Positions 44,001 to 55,744 of a stretch of 64,000 nt of DNA are shown here, in pieces. Source of the stretch: Camellia lanceoleosa (taxonomy: Eukaryota; Streptophyta; Magnoliopsida; Ericales; Theaceae); the NCBI GenBank assembly GCA_025200525.1, contig CM045762.1:83295893-83359892 (forward strand), in the 5' to 3' direction. The position numbers were made by a program, and so were the translations under genes. Under the pieces are notes generated by a model. The model did not search any database, was not told where the DNA came from, and saw only the letters and a program-made list of their open reading frames with translations. The first letter of the stretch is position 1; every line of letters starts with the position of its first letter.

Positions 44001-45418
44001 GCCCCTTTCTTACTCTCTGTTGCAGCATATCAAGAATCAGCGGTCTTTCGAGGCTTGGCGCGCTTTTCAAGAATCATTGCAAAACAGAGGCTAATTGGGG
44101 CATGCCAGTGGATTTTCGCGCAAAGCAGCCCAAACATGCATCATTCCATCATCCGGAGCAGAATCAAGGCAGTCCCTGGCTTGCATGCCAATTTTATTAT
44201 TTTCTTAGTTAATTTGTAAATTAATTAGAAATTTGTACATTTATATTTGGACTGTATTATTCTTTCATTTGAGACTGTATATTTATTCGGACCCTCTACG
44301 CGGGGGCATAATTGTAATAAGTGTGGGTGAGTGTAATGTATGTCTTCCAATCCCACGTCTTTCTTCCCTTTTATTTACCTGCTTATGATGGTTAGATTAG
44401 GGCATATTTCAATTAGCATACAGTATGACAGCATGTTCGCATCATTCATCTGTTTTGCACGCACCGGGCTTGGCGTATCATACAAACTGCATTTGTATTT
44501 CAATTCCAAATTGAATACGTGTTAGTTATAGCATTACATATGCCATGTTTAGAATAGCCGAGTCTGCTATAGTTGTATCTTTGCATGTGTTACATTAGGC
44601 ATTTCTGTATATTTAGGATCATGCATGATTTCTAATGAGCTTCTGTTTTGGCTTGGAGTACTCAGTGAGTTTTATGCTTTAGCATCCTTGTATGCGTGTG
44701 AGTGACTGCCATGAATAGCATGCTTACCATGAGGCTACGTGCTTATGTGATATAACTGCCTTGAATGCCTATGGGTGGAGGTTGAGTTACTTGAAGTGGA
44801 ACAAATCATTGACTGTTTGTTTTAAGCCCATTAGATAGTGGCAAAATCATATTTTTCTAAGCCCACCTGAGGGTGGCAAATTCACGTCTTAGCCTATCTG
44901 CGGGTAGCACTATCAAACCATTTTCAAACAAACAAACATGAAATGTTTAGTTCCGATTCAGGCAACTCAGTCTATACTTGTTTGCTGCGAGCATCACATA
45001 GTAATCTAGGCTAATAACTGGAATAAGAACGCACAATGTTTTCAAAATCTGATATCATAGTTAGTAGAGGTCGATTTTTGACCGGGCGAGCGGGGGTGCT
45101 CACGAAGTGACCTTCCCCAATCGTACCAAGTTCTCGAGCCGAGGCAACTTTGGTGATGACGGACACGTGGCCTTTGGCACCGAGTCAGGGTTTCCTAAAT
45201 TTCTCATTAAAAAAAATATTTAGGTGGCGACTCTGTATCTGGCAAAACAGTCCATGTGTGGCACTTCTTTCAAAAATCAATTTTCTCAAAACGATTTGCC
45301 AGATTTAGACTCTTTGGTTCAAGATTAAGAACCGTGACATTTTAGTCCTTGAACTGTAGTGACCCCAATATGAACGGAACGGGACTTAACCCTCCCGGGG
45401 CGTTCGGGGACGTCTACA
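41019..45418 (+). repeat. 3' LTR (4400 bp)
   Basis: It starts TGTAGACACC and ends GACGTCTACA, like the 5' LTR. It carries the same palindrome cluster (perfect unit at 41932-41947), TATA-like box, splice donor and later repeat phrases. It differs by scattered substitutions and small indels, for example near 41150-41220, 41470-41540, 43160 and 45080-45110. Confidence 0.95.
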
Positions 45419-45423
45419 ATAGG
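45419..45423 (+). repeat. 5-bp target site duplication, right copy
   Basis: The sequence atagg follows the 3' LTR directly and matches 19861-19865 exactly. Confidence 0.9.
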
Positions 45424-46108
45424 ATAGTAACTTTTTAACTTTTTTAAATTATGACAAACAATACCCAAGTTTCAAACCATATTGTGAACACTTCATTGTC
45501 ACTCAAAGGTGAGGAAACAAGCTCAAGGTAAATTTTGATTGAAAATGATTAGTAATTTGAATTTGAATTTGAATTTATTTGAATATCTGAATTTGTGTAT
45601 GTTGATCGACTGTCATGACAATTATTCAGACGACCAGTGAAATACTTATCTATTACAATTGTCAATCTTATCACCCACAATTATCATCTTATTACCGAAT
45701 AATTAGTTAAATAACCAAGCAAATAACTGACCGAAGTATCAATAAGCCAATATTTAAACCATTCAGACAAGCCAATATTTAGGCCACGTAGCATTGCGCA
45801 TTTTGATTTGGATTATGTTGACAAATGGTACTGAGAAAAGGGTTATGACATTTTGCAGTGGCAAGACTGATTAGTTGGTAAGGTGGTTAGATCCCCCACC
45901 AATGATTGAGGAATTGCTTCTTTTTGTCCCACAGATTGCTTCTACCTCTCAAACTTAGTACTGTTTGACACAGTTGATACTGAATTAAAAGTTGACACTG
46001 AATTAAAAGTTGACAATTTAAAAATAACAGTTAATAGTATCATTTATCTTACTTTGAGAAATTAATTTTTTTTAATTTATTTAAATTATTTTTGTTATAA
46101 ATAAAATT

Positions 46109-46300
46109 TGAAAAATGCTTGGGAGCACTAATTAGTGCTCCCGCTAATTAGGTGGCAGTGGGTCCCGCCAGAAATGATGTGATGTTTTGATCTTGGAGTT
46201 GTATTTTTTTTGTTTTTTTTCTATTTTTTTAATGCATTAGTGCTATTAGTGGTGATGTTTTTAGTGGGATGAATCATTGTTGATAAAATTTATACCAAAT
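46109..46300. repeat. MITE-like element (family E)
   Basis: It begins with 'gcactaattagtgctcccgc' (itself a small dyad) and 'ggtggcagtgggtcccgcc', and ends near 'gtgctattagtggtgatg'. A related copy at 60001-60186 has the same order: 'accactaattagtggtgg', 'acgtggcagtgggtcccacc', T-rich centre, 'agtggtggagttagtgatga'. Ends are approximate. Confidence 0.5.
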
Positions 46301-47389
46301 AGTCTGACATAGGCTTTCAGAATAAAAAAAATTACAAGCACCTTAGATAAGCTGCATTAAACAATTCATTCGTTTCACATGATATAATTTTACTTTTTGA
46401 TAACTCCAACATTTATATTAGAAAATTATATTTGATTCTATATTTGATTTTTGTACAAATAAAAAAGAATTGTATCTGATTATAGGATTAATTCTATATT
46501 ACCAAATTGTTTCATAGGTATGTATCTTGGGCATGTCAACATTAGAATCTTTGAATGCATCAAACTTCCAAAACCTTCACATTTGGTAGATTAAGTGCAA
46601 CAAATTTTCTCGTGTTTTGACAATGGACTACTCCACCACCAATGTAATCTTCAAAAAGACGAAAGTAGCCGTAAGACCAAATGTGAAGTTAGAATATTAA
46701 TAAGACCATTATACAAACACAATTTAGAATAAATTTTCTATAATAAGATATTGCAAAATATGATTTTCAAGTTGACATATTTAATTTGTTTCATCAAATA
46801 TTTTTTACAAGACTAAAGTTAATTAGCATGACAAAATTTCTAGAAAAATTTTCAAATGTGCAATAAACACCGTATGTAATTCTATTATAAAATTACGTGA
46901 GTTTTTATAAATTTACATAAGATCTCACAAAAATGTATAAAGTGAACATAAATTGTCGTAAGTCTTAAGCTTTTACAAATTTATGCGAATTTATATTCAT
47001 CTTATGTATTTTTATAAAATCACTTATGTAAATTCATGAAAATTTACATAATTTTATAGTAACATTACATACGCACACCGAAACATTTTCTAAATTTCTG
47101 TACCAAGTTTGCTTAAAATTTGACATGGTATTTTGCATGTCCGTTGTGTATCTATACTATATATATATATATATATATAACCAAATGTAATTGTTTTGTC
47201 AAAAGCCACCAAATATTCATTCCTAAATTTTCATAATTTTAAAACTCTCTTTTTCCTGCATGGCAACCCTCTTTGATTGTTTTTCATGTTTTATATTTTC
47301 TTCCATTTTCTATTTATTTGATTAATTAAAATGAAAATTAATTTCATATTTAAATTTCAAAATTCCTCCATATAAATAAACATATAAAA

Positions 47390-47830
47390 ATGATAAATAA
47401 TTTATGAAAATTAATTTCATGGTCTACAGATAAAGATAAAAATTAAATAATTAATTTAAAAAAATTAATTTTATAACTTATGGATAATTTAAAATTTCTT
47501 CCCATAAATAAACATATAAAAATTGATAAATAATTTATAAAAATTAATTTCATGACCTACAGATAAAGATAAAGGTTAAAAAATTGATTTTAAAAACATG
47601 AAATTACTCCTATTTTTTGCCCTTCATTTTGTACTTTAATTAATTTCATTATAGATAAACATATAAAAGATCATAAATAATTTATGGAAATTTATTTCAT
47701 GGCCTATAGATAAAGATAAAAATTAAAAAATTATTTTAAAAAAACTAATTTCATGACTTATAGATAAAGAATTAATAAATAATTTATAAAAATTAATTTC
47801 GTGGTATACAGATAAAGATAAAGATTAACT
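47390..47830. repeat. four diverged copies of a short A/T-rich repeat
   Basis: A block of about 55 bp ('taaataatttatgaaaatta', 'atttcatggtctacagataa', 'agataaaaatta') recurs near 47395, 47527, 47671 and 47774, spaced 103-144 bp. A linking phrase 'ataaataaacatataaaa' precedes several copies. Non-coding. Confidence 0.65.
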
Positions 47831-49516
47831 AATTGATTTACAAAAATTTTAAATAATAAATTTGGATAAAGATATGATTTGTTAATCTGTATCTATCAAA
47901 AACATATCTATCTAAATCTTTATTTTTATTTACTCATATTTTTTCTCCTTCTATCACATATTATCTTTTTTTATTTTAAATTTTTTATCTTGTGAAATGT
48001 CCTTATCTATAACTTCTTATATCCTTTTAAGTTCTTAACCTTCTCCTCATAATTTTTATTATTTGTTATTATCTACCAAGTGATAAAGATATATATATAT
48101 ATATATATATTGGTTGGCCCTGAATGAGAAGAGTATTAATAATGAAATAATAAAAGCTGCATATGAGAAGGTAGCACAAAAATCTCACAAAATTAATTTT
48201 CGTCACTGCATTTATCCAAGGTAATAATTTGATATTCTTTCTTTTAGTTGTTAAAAATAGTTTACATTAGATCATTTCTATGTGTTTTTTCTTTTTTTTC
48301 TTGTTTATAAGACTGTCATTAGTTATAGTATTTCTTCAATCACATCTCTAAATTCTCTCTTTGAAATTTTTTTTAATAATAAAGTTTAGAACCAATTTCT
48401 TAACAAATTTGTTTTCTTGGTGCTTATTTTATTGAATGATTGGGACAAATAAAATTTTCATATGATATATGAAATTAATGAACATAATACAAGGATGATA
48501 GAGAAATACTACATATGTGTCGATACCTCTCTAATATCATTAGCTGATTTGCTAGATTATATTATCAATTTAGAGTCCATATGATTTAATTTAATGTTCA
48601 TGACTTTAGTTACATTCGACCATTTTTTCGTTGAGTAACCCATATAATTTTTTTGTTGGGATATAATGATTAAAGCTATCATTTGTTATATTTCTTCAAG
48701 TACAATTCAAATAATTTGTCATCATTTTTTTTTATAAATAAAATTAATTCAACTCTTTTCTTATATAATTTTTATAATTCTATGAAATTCTTATCTTGAT
48801 TTTTTTTTTTTTTAAAATGTTGTAGGAACTATGCAAGTATTATTCAAGTTATAGAGAAGGATTTATGTTTTGATATGATAAGCATGTGTCATTGATAGAG
48901 GATATCAAAAATAGAGAGTTCGGATCAATTAATGATTTGTTTGAGAAGTTTTTTTTATGAATCGGGTAACAAACTTAGATTAAAATTTTAAAAAAACTAC
49001 TTGGAAATTATAATTAAAAGTTGAGGATTAATCATAATTTGGTTCCAGAATAATAATATAAATCACAAATTTAAAAATCTACGTAAATTTATACTAACTT
49101 TTCTGAGCTTATAGAATTTCTCTATTTTACTTCTTTATTTTGTTTTTATTTTTGTTTTTTTCTGCATGACACTATAGTTTGATACAAATTATTTATGTTA
49201 TCAAATGATTGTGTTACTATGATCCCCCAACAATCTTTATAATTAACAATTTTTTATGCATATCAAATTCTATTGTGAAATATTGTAGATTAATTATTGT
49301 TAACATCTACCAAGATGACCTAACATTATGGCTTGCCGCTATTAAATCATAATTCAAAATTAGAATAATTTATTTATCACACAAAATGTTCATATAGTTT
49401 GTTTTTTTATGCATCGCACGAGTTACCGCTAGTTAGTATAATAATAGAAAGTGGACTCTATTAATTAAAGTAGTTATTCTGAAGTATTTATTTTCCACAT
49501 GGCTCCAGACTTAAGT

Positions 49517-49743
49517 CTCGTTTGGCAAGTAGTGATTTTAGCAAAAAAATCAAAAAGTTATTAAAAAAATCAAAAAGCCGACAACTTATACCAAGAAGTC
49601 AAACATTCCCTTTTCTCTCTACTTTTTGCACATTTTTTCGTAAAAATTCAAAAAGTCATCTCAAACATACTAATTTTCTTTATCTCATATTTTAGTCAAA
49701 AAAACTAAAAAATTACTAAAATTGCATGTTTCCAAACGAAGCC
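49517..49743 (+). repeat. MITE-like element (family B)
   Basis: The ends are 'ctcgtttggcaagtagtg' and 'gcatgtttccaaacgaagcc'. The interior matches 16725-16950 in order, including the 'ttcgtaaaaattcaaaaagt' stretch. Confidence 0.6.
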
Positions 49744-50295
49744 TTAGTATAAAAATTGATTATTACTCTTCTGATTTTTTTATTTTTTTATTTTTTATTT
49801 TTTATTTTTTATTTTTTATATTTTAAGAACTTTGTATAAGTCTACAACGTAAGGGAGAGGGCAATGAAGATTCCCAACGTCATCAGCACCAAATTCTCAA
49901 ATCATGAAACTACTATCATTGATTTTTCCTTTTTCACTTGATAGGTGAATTTGCATAATAAAAAACATATATGGATAAAATTCGTTATTTATACATATGA
50001 CATTTTCATGAAGACACATGTTGACGGTGAGAAAAGGATAGAATTGATTCATTTATTAGTTAAAACCCTACAATGCGCTCACATCAATGCAACCAAAATC
50101 TATGTATGTATGTATGTATGTATGTATTTTAAGACAAATTTTACTTTATTTATTTGTGTTTTGATAAATGTGTATATAACTTCTTATTATTTAAAAGAAT
50201 TTGGATACTCTCAAAGTCATCATTTCAATTTGACAGATTAGACTTTGTAAGTTCATTTTGTGGTCGATTTTGATAATCTTAATTGTTTACTTTGG
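49744..50295. other. AT-rich intergenic DNA with microsatellites
   Basis: It contains a (TTTTTA)n run at about 49778-49826 and a (TATG)n run at 50103-50127. A 98-codon frame at 49945-50241 runs through the TATG repeat and matches nothing I know. Confidence 0.5.
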
Positions 50296-50541
50296 CTTCG
50301 TTTGGGAAGCTATGGTTTGGACTTTTTTAGCTATTTTAGTCACAAAAAACGAAATAGGTTATTTTAGCCATAACAAACAAAACATCACATCCAACCCATA
50401 ATCATTACATTCTTCTCTTACAAAAAAACTCAAAAAAGCCAAAAAGCTAAAAAGTCCTTCCCAAACCAAACTTTTAAGCCTAGGCTAAAATAGACAAAAA
50501 AGTCAAAAAGTCAAAAAGCCAACCCACTTCCCAAACGGAGG
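50296..50541 (+). repeat. MITE-like element (family A)
   Basis: The ends are 'cttcgtttgggaagc' and 'cccacttcccaaacggagg'. The interior is nearly the same as 1577-1822 ('acaaaacatcacatccaacc', 'ataatcattaca', 'ttctctta', 'taggctaaaatag'). Confidence 0.7.
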
Positions 50542-50555
50542 CTTTATAAGATTGA

Positions 50556-51264
50556 TTGAGTGTTCAAATTACCCCGTAAATTGAAGAATCGAACCAAACC
50601 GACCTCTTTGGGTTGGATTGGTTTTATTTTTGAGTGTATTAGTTTGATTCTAGATCTTCAAATTATCAAACCGATAAGATTATGTTGGTTGTTGGTTTAG
50701 ATCTTACCTAGACCGAATCAACCCGAGAATCGAACCTATTTATATATATATGTATATATTTTTTAAAATTTTATTTATATTGACATTTTTTTACCTTATT
50801 GCTCTATTACAATAGACTTGATTACAGTCAATAATTTTTTACATACAAAAATAATTAGGTAAACAAATGAAGTAGTATAAACTTGAGTCAGGTTTCACAG
50901 TTGATTTAATTTGTATTGATTGTATTAATGGATTTAATTTATATTGAGCATATTTAAGCTTGAGTTGAATTTAATTTATATTGTCTTGTATTAAATAATA
51001 TTTTACTTTTTATTTGTGTTATATTCAAATGTTAAAGACTTGTTTGTTTTATTTATTTATTTATTATTGATTGATTTGCTTATTTTTAATATTGTGAAAC
51101 CGTGATTCTAACCCGAACTAACCCGAGCTACGTTGGGTTGGATTGGGTTGATTCTAGTGCATGATTGGTTTGGTTCTGGGTTCAAAAACTTGAAACCGAT
51201 GATGATTGCGTTGATTCCAAATTTAGTGTCAAACCTAACAAAACCGACCCATGAACACCCTTAG
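50556..51264. repeat. non-autonomous DNA transposon (family H-like)
   Basis: The left end 'attgagtgttcaaattaccc' and the right end 'gacccatgaacacccttag' share an inverted GTGTTCA core. Subterminal parts are crowded with 'gggttggattgg', 'aaccgaccc' and 'aacccgagaatcgaacc' variants. The structure parallels 5481-6143 with different sequence. No transposase. Confidence 0.5.
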
Positions 51265-51272
51265 AATAGAAT

Positions 51273-51649
51273 GGCCTCGTTTGGGAAGTGGCTATTTTAG
51301 GAGGCTATTTGGCTTTTTAGCTATTTTAGTAGGTTATTTTAGTTTTGTGTTTGGGAAGATGGGAGGCTATTTTAGTTGAGTTGTTGTATTGGAAATTGTG
51401 TTGAAATGATGTTTAAATTTAAAATGACTAATTTATCCCTACCTTTTTATTTTTTTAATTAATATAAAGGGGCAAAATGGTAAATTTGCCATTGATGGAC
51501 CATTTTCGACATGTTGCCTATGTTGGCTGCACCTATTTTCTTTTTTTTTTTTTTTTTTTTTTTTTGAAAACTGATGAATAGTTCCGCTTTTTGACTTTTT
51601 TTTCGTTTTAGGCTAATATAGCCTCAACCCAAACATGCCAAACAGCGCC
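51273..51649. repeat. MITE-like element (family C)
   Basis: It begins 'ggcctcgtttgggaagtggc' and ends 'caacccaaacatgccaaaca'. It is related to 6980-7352 by its left end and shared phrases ('ggctattttag', 'tgttgaaatgatgtt'). Confidence 0.55.
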
Positions 51650-52924
51650 AATATTGGTGCAAAAAATTAAGATGATTAGATATCATTTTTGTATTAAAAA
51701 AATTGATCACAAATATAATTTCAAAAATAGCTATTTATTTTTTGTAATACAAATTTAATTCAAACATAGAACTACCGATATTCAATCATCTTGATTTTTT
51801 ACATAAATTTTATGCTCAACGAGTTTTACAAAGTGAACGGTTCGAACTACCGAAATTAGTCTTAAAATAAGTCATCTAAGCCCAAACCCTCTCTCAAGTT
51901 GAGATAGTCAACTTGAGAGAAACCAAACGTCATTTGAAAATAAGAAAATAATTCTTTTGATTTGTGTTCTAAAGTGCATCACTAGCTCAAATGAAAATAT
52001 TAAAATATCTTTTTATATAAATAATCTCATTGTACAAATTATACATTTTTTATTTTTGGGATGCAAAATTCAGTTTAACTCCCTCTGTTTTACTTCATAT
52101 ATTTTTTATTCTCTAATATTTGAAACTAGAGCACAACACTTACATTGTCTCACTGTGTATTTTAATTCACAAATTATAAGAAAATTGTGTGATTATTTTC
52201 AAATAATAAAGCCATAAATTACGTATAAAATAAATCACAAAGATATAAGATGAAGTTTGCCTCATATATTAAGAGAAGTTATTCCATAGGTTTGACATTC
52301 CACATTAGCGTATGTCTGACCAATAAGAACAATACATTAAGTGAAAAAAATGACAATACATGATGGAATTTTTAAAAAATACCCAATGTGTTATTAATTT
52401 AAACAATAACTACTACGTTGTTTAAAACTTTATTGATTCAAAAATGTTAGAAATTCTAAAAAATTCTATTAAAATTTTTATCAAATATTTCGCATAGGTA
52501 TGAAACTCACATGATGCGTATCTCGCATCTATGTGAGACATTTGGTAGAAATTTTAGGGTTTGTAGCATTATTCTTATCGATTTAACACATCACTAAGGG
52601 GTGGTACACGTGAACGTGTATAATTCAAATAAGTAAAAATAATAAATAAATTAATATTATAAATATATATATATATATATTGCTTAAGCGGTAAGAGTAT
52701 TCTTAATGAAACCTAAAGTCTTCTATTCAAACCTTATAAACTACCTCTTTGTATAACTTTTTTACGGTAGGATAGAAAAATCTATCATGTGGCACGAGAA
52801 TAAGTGCAATTCAAATAAATAAAAATAAATTATAAAGATATCAATATTATGGGCAATTACCAACTAGTTTCATTAAGTCCTACTGACTTTTTAAATACAC
52901 CAATAAGTCTTATAATACCTACAC
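51650..52924. other. AT-rich intergenic DNA, no gene seen
   Basis: No coding region or clear element is supported. A (TA)n run occurs near 52664-52680. Confidence 0.5.
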
Positions 52925-53320
52925 CTATCAAGTTCTTTCATCCTCTCTCTCTCTCTCTCTCTTCCCTCACCATTTTTCTAAAAGTTTCACACTATCATTG
53001 TCTATTACCATCGCTGTCGTCGCCATTCACATACACCACCCCTGTTGTCGTCGTCGTCGACCCATCACCACCACTATCGCCATCGTCCATCCATCATCTC
53101 CTCTTCTCTCTTCCTCTCTCCATCATTTATTTTTTTCAAAAGTTTCATATCACCATTGTCTACCACCACTGTCGACATCTACCCACTCCCCCCATCTACC
53201 CATCACTACCACTACTGTCGTCGTCCACACCACTACCACCGTCGTTATTTAAATGCTGCCATCGTTCATCAACTATCTCTACCATCGTTGCCAATCTACA
53301 CTCTATTATCTCCGCCATTT
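52925..53320. repeat. low-complexity CT / CCACCA / TCGTCG block
   Basis: It starts with (CT)n at about 52934-52960 and continues with 'caccac', 'catcgt' and 'gtcgtcg' runs. Two halves, about 52975-53100 and 53130-53240, look like diverged duplicates ('aaaagtttcacactatcatt' and 'aaaagtttcatatcaccatt'). The overlapping frames here are compositional. Confidence 0.6.
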
Positions 53321-53689
53321 GTTTTAAATTCAAATTTATTTTTCAGTGATAAATTTATCAATTTCTCTTGTTTTTTGTGTATATGCAAGAGGATGGTGAA
53401 TTCTTACAAGTGAGTGAGTGAGTGAATATGAGTAAGGATAGTGGATATTAATGAATAAATTTACAGTGAAAAATTTATTAATCTGGTCTATAAATTTACA
53501 ATTATAAATTTTTCAGTCAAGATTTATATGTAAATAAGTATGGTTAATAAGATTAGCCCATAAGTGTCTCTATTATTATAATATATAATATGTATGTTGC
53601 TCATGTAGTAAAAGTCTTTATAATGAAACCTAAGATCCTAGGTTCAAACATCAATTACCACTTTGTATAACTTTTGATTTTTATAATAA
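53321..53689. other. AT-rich intergenic DNA, no gene seen
   Basis: A (GAGT)n run lies near 53411-53426. Nothing else is recognised. Confidence 0.5.
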
Positions 53690-53833
53690 AAAAATAGGTC
53701 ACATGGCTTGGACACCAAATTCACTATTCACTTAATAATGCTATATAGATAGATAGATATAGATAAAAATAGGTCACATGGCTTGGACACCAAATTCACT
53801 ATTCACTTAGTAATGCTATATAGATAGATATAG
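53690..53833 (+). repeat. 75-bp tandem duplication
   Basis: The segment beginning 'aataggtcacatggcttgg' at 53693 is repeated at 53768 almost exactly, each copy ending in a (GATA)n run. One base differs (cttaataatg against cttagtaatg). Confidence 0.85.
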
Positions 53834-54839
53834 ATGTAGGATGTAGATAGGTATCAATATGATGGCATATACCTAATTAATTGAATAATTTCTCCTATAC
53901 TAACGTAGGCTCAGGCTTCCCTCTAATTGAGTTTTTCAATTGGAGAATATTGTGCTTCTGTGAGTTAATCACAGAATTTACATCGATAATTCGAATCGTT
54001 CAATAAGTAAAACTCGTCGAGTATTTCATTTTTATAAAAAAATCATGTTGATCAGATATTGATAGTCACTTGATCAGATCACATTTGCATTAATAATTTA
54101 TTTTTAAAATCATATTACCGTTGACACAAATTTGATCTAATTAAGTGGTTATTGATATTTGATCAATATATTTTTTTACAAATACAAAGTATTCGACGAA
54201 ATCTATATATTGCACTATTTAGAATATCGATGTGAATTTTGTAATGAACTCACAAAACTCAATAGTATGCTCATGTCTTATTCCAGAATGGAGAGAATCG
54301 GTTCCCATTAACAAAGTTGGCAGTATAGTTTTGCTTCACAAAGACACAAAACGGTATCTAACAATACAACAAACAAAGCAAAGCGAAGCAAGCAACGAAG
54401 TAAGAAAAGGGAAACCCAATTCAAAGTCGTTGAAATTCAGGTATTTACTTCATCCACCAGCTATCTAACTACAAAGAGTTTGGTTAATATTATATTACCT
54501 TTCATCCACTAAGATTTGCCTCTACGTCAAATAAGTACCCTTGCCTTTCATTGCTTGCATTTTATGTGCACGTTTGTTAACACGTGTTTTTAAGATGTAT
54601 GTTAATAAAATATTAAATAAGAATAATTATTTTTATTTGTACAGAAAATTATACAAATTAAAGAATGTCTTAATTAAAGAATTATTTTTCACACAGAGAC
54701 CAAAATATCCTTTTACATTAAATGCTTTATTTTATTATTTTTTTCTTTTTTTTTTTTTCATGAATCATAACAACAACATAATATGAGAAAATAAAATAAT
54801 GTGAGAGTAGGAAGATTTGCAACACATATAATGATCTTG
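53834..54839. other. AT-rich intergenic DNA
   Basis: No gene is supported. A frame of 78 codons at 54232-54468 is unusually GC-balanced for the region but has no recognisable domain or splice context. Confidence 0.45.
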
Positions 54840-54869
54840 TTAACATATTTGAAAGATCAAGAGAAGAAC

Positions 54870-55295
54870 AAAACGACGTCGTTTTGGGTTTCAAGTCAAA
54901 TTTTGAATTTGAATTTGAACAAAACGACGCCCGTTACAGGAAGAATTTGAATCAAAATCAAAAACAAAAACTTAAAAAAAAAAATCAACAAACCCAGCAA
55001 AACCAGAGAGGGAGAGAGATCAAACCAAAATCCAAAATTTAAAATCAAACCCAAATCCAGATGATCAACAACACCACCTTCATCAACATCATCACACAAA
55101 AATGAGTAGAGCAGAGAGAGAGATCAAACCAAAATTCAAAATCAAAAATTAAACCAAAATCAAACCCAAATCCAAATCATCACCCAAATCCACTAGAAAA
55201 AATATATATATATAGAAAACAGAACGATACCCACCGGTGATCGATTGGCGACGATCACCACCATCAGTTCCACGGCTTCCCTCCACCGATCGAAG

Positions 55296-55336
<41 letters not shown>

Positions 55337-55473
55337 CTTGCTCTCGCCTCGCCTCGCCTCGCCTCTATAACAGAAGAAGAAAGAAAAGAGAAAAAAAAAA
55401 AATTAAAACGCAAAACGACGTCGTTTTGGGTTTCAAGCCAAATTCGAGCCACTGATTTCGGCCTCTCAAACAT
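54870..55473. repeat. region flanked by a direct repeat containing AAAACGACGTCGTTTT
   Basis: The 16-bp palindrome occurs at 54870-54885 and 55412-55427, each followed by 'gggtttcaag[tc]caaatt', so the direct repeat is at least 34 bp. Between them lie duplicated 'gagagagatcaaaccaaaat' segments (about 55012 and 55118), a (TCTG)n/(CT)n run at 55297-55336 and a CTCGC repeat at about 55343-55365. No gene is supported. Confidence 0.6.
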
Positions 55474-55576
55474 TTCTCTAACAAGATTCTTTCATGTTTA
55501 TCTTCCTTGTACATCAATTAATGATTCATCTAGAAACAACATAATTAATGATATCTATCTAAATCCACATCATATT

Positions 55577-55744
55577 TAATGCTACGCATCATGAAAGAAA
55601 TATCATAAAAAGCTTCATGAAACTAATCCAAGGGTAATTGCATAACATATAATAAAACACTACAAATATTATAAATTAATCCAAGCGTGGAGAATTTTCA
55701 TGAAGACTTTTCATGATATTTCTTTCATGATACCTAACACTATT
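55577..55744. repeat. MITE-like inverted repeat (family F)
   Basis: The left part 'catcatgaaagaaatatcat' pairs with the right part 'atgatatttctttcatgata'. The copy at 61754-61910 has the same layout. Confidence 0.65.

Larger units (their letters stand above)
19866..45418 (+). mobile_element. complete 25.55-kb Tat/Ogre-like Ty3/gypsy LTR retrotransposon
   Basis: It is bounded by long LTRs and a perfect 5-bp target duplication. The order on the plus strand is 5' LTR, primer-binding site, leader, gag, protease, RT, RNase H, a second (archaeal-type) RNase H and integrase. A long 3' region follows with two minus-strand genes, then the polypurine tract and 3' LTR. The dual RNase H, absence of a chromodomain, very long LTRs and antisense genes fit the Tat lineage (Ogre/TatIV-like). 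A by-eye sample of 360 aligned LTR bases (20641-21000 against 41821-42180) shows 16 differences, so the insertion is not very recent. Coding parts are broken by frameshifts and stops, so it is non-autonomous today. Confidence 0.93.
45424..49516. other. AT-rich intergenic DNA
   Basis: No gene is supported. It begins with the right part of the MITE split by the retroelement (to about 45464). It includes (TA)n runs near 47158-47179 and 48090-48110 and the repeats listed separately at 46109 and 47390. Confidence 0.55.

Noticed and set aside
52849..53413. Three overlapping frames rich in Ser, Pro and His
   Set aside because: Caused by low-complexity CT and CCACCA sequence; all three frames are open at once, a sign of composition and not coding.
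54232..54468. 78-codon frame with balanced composition
   Set aside because: No domain, no splice or promoter context, and no relatives recognised; kept only as a remark in the intergenic entry.
55264..55473. Minus-strand Arg/Glu-repeat ORF
   Set aside because: Generated by the (CT)n and CTCGC repeats.
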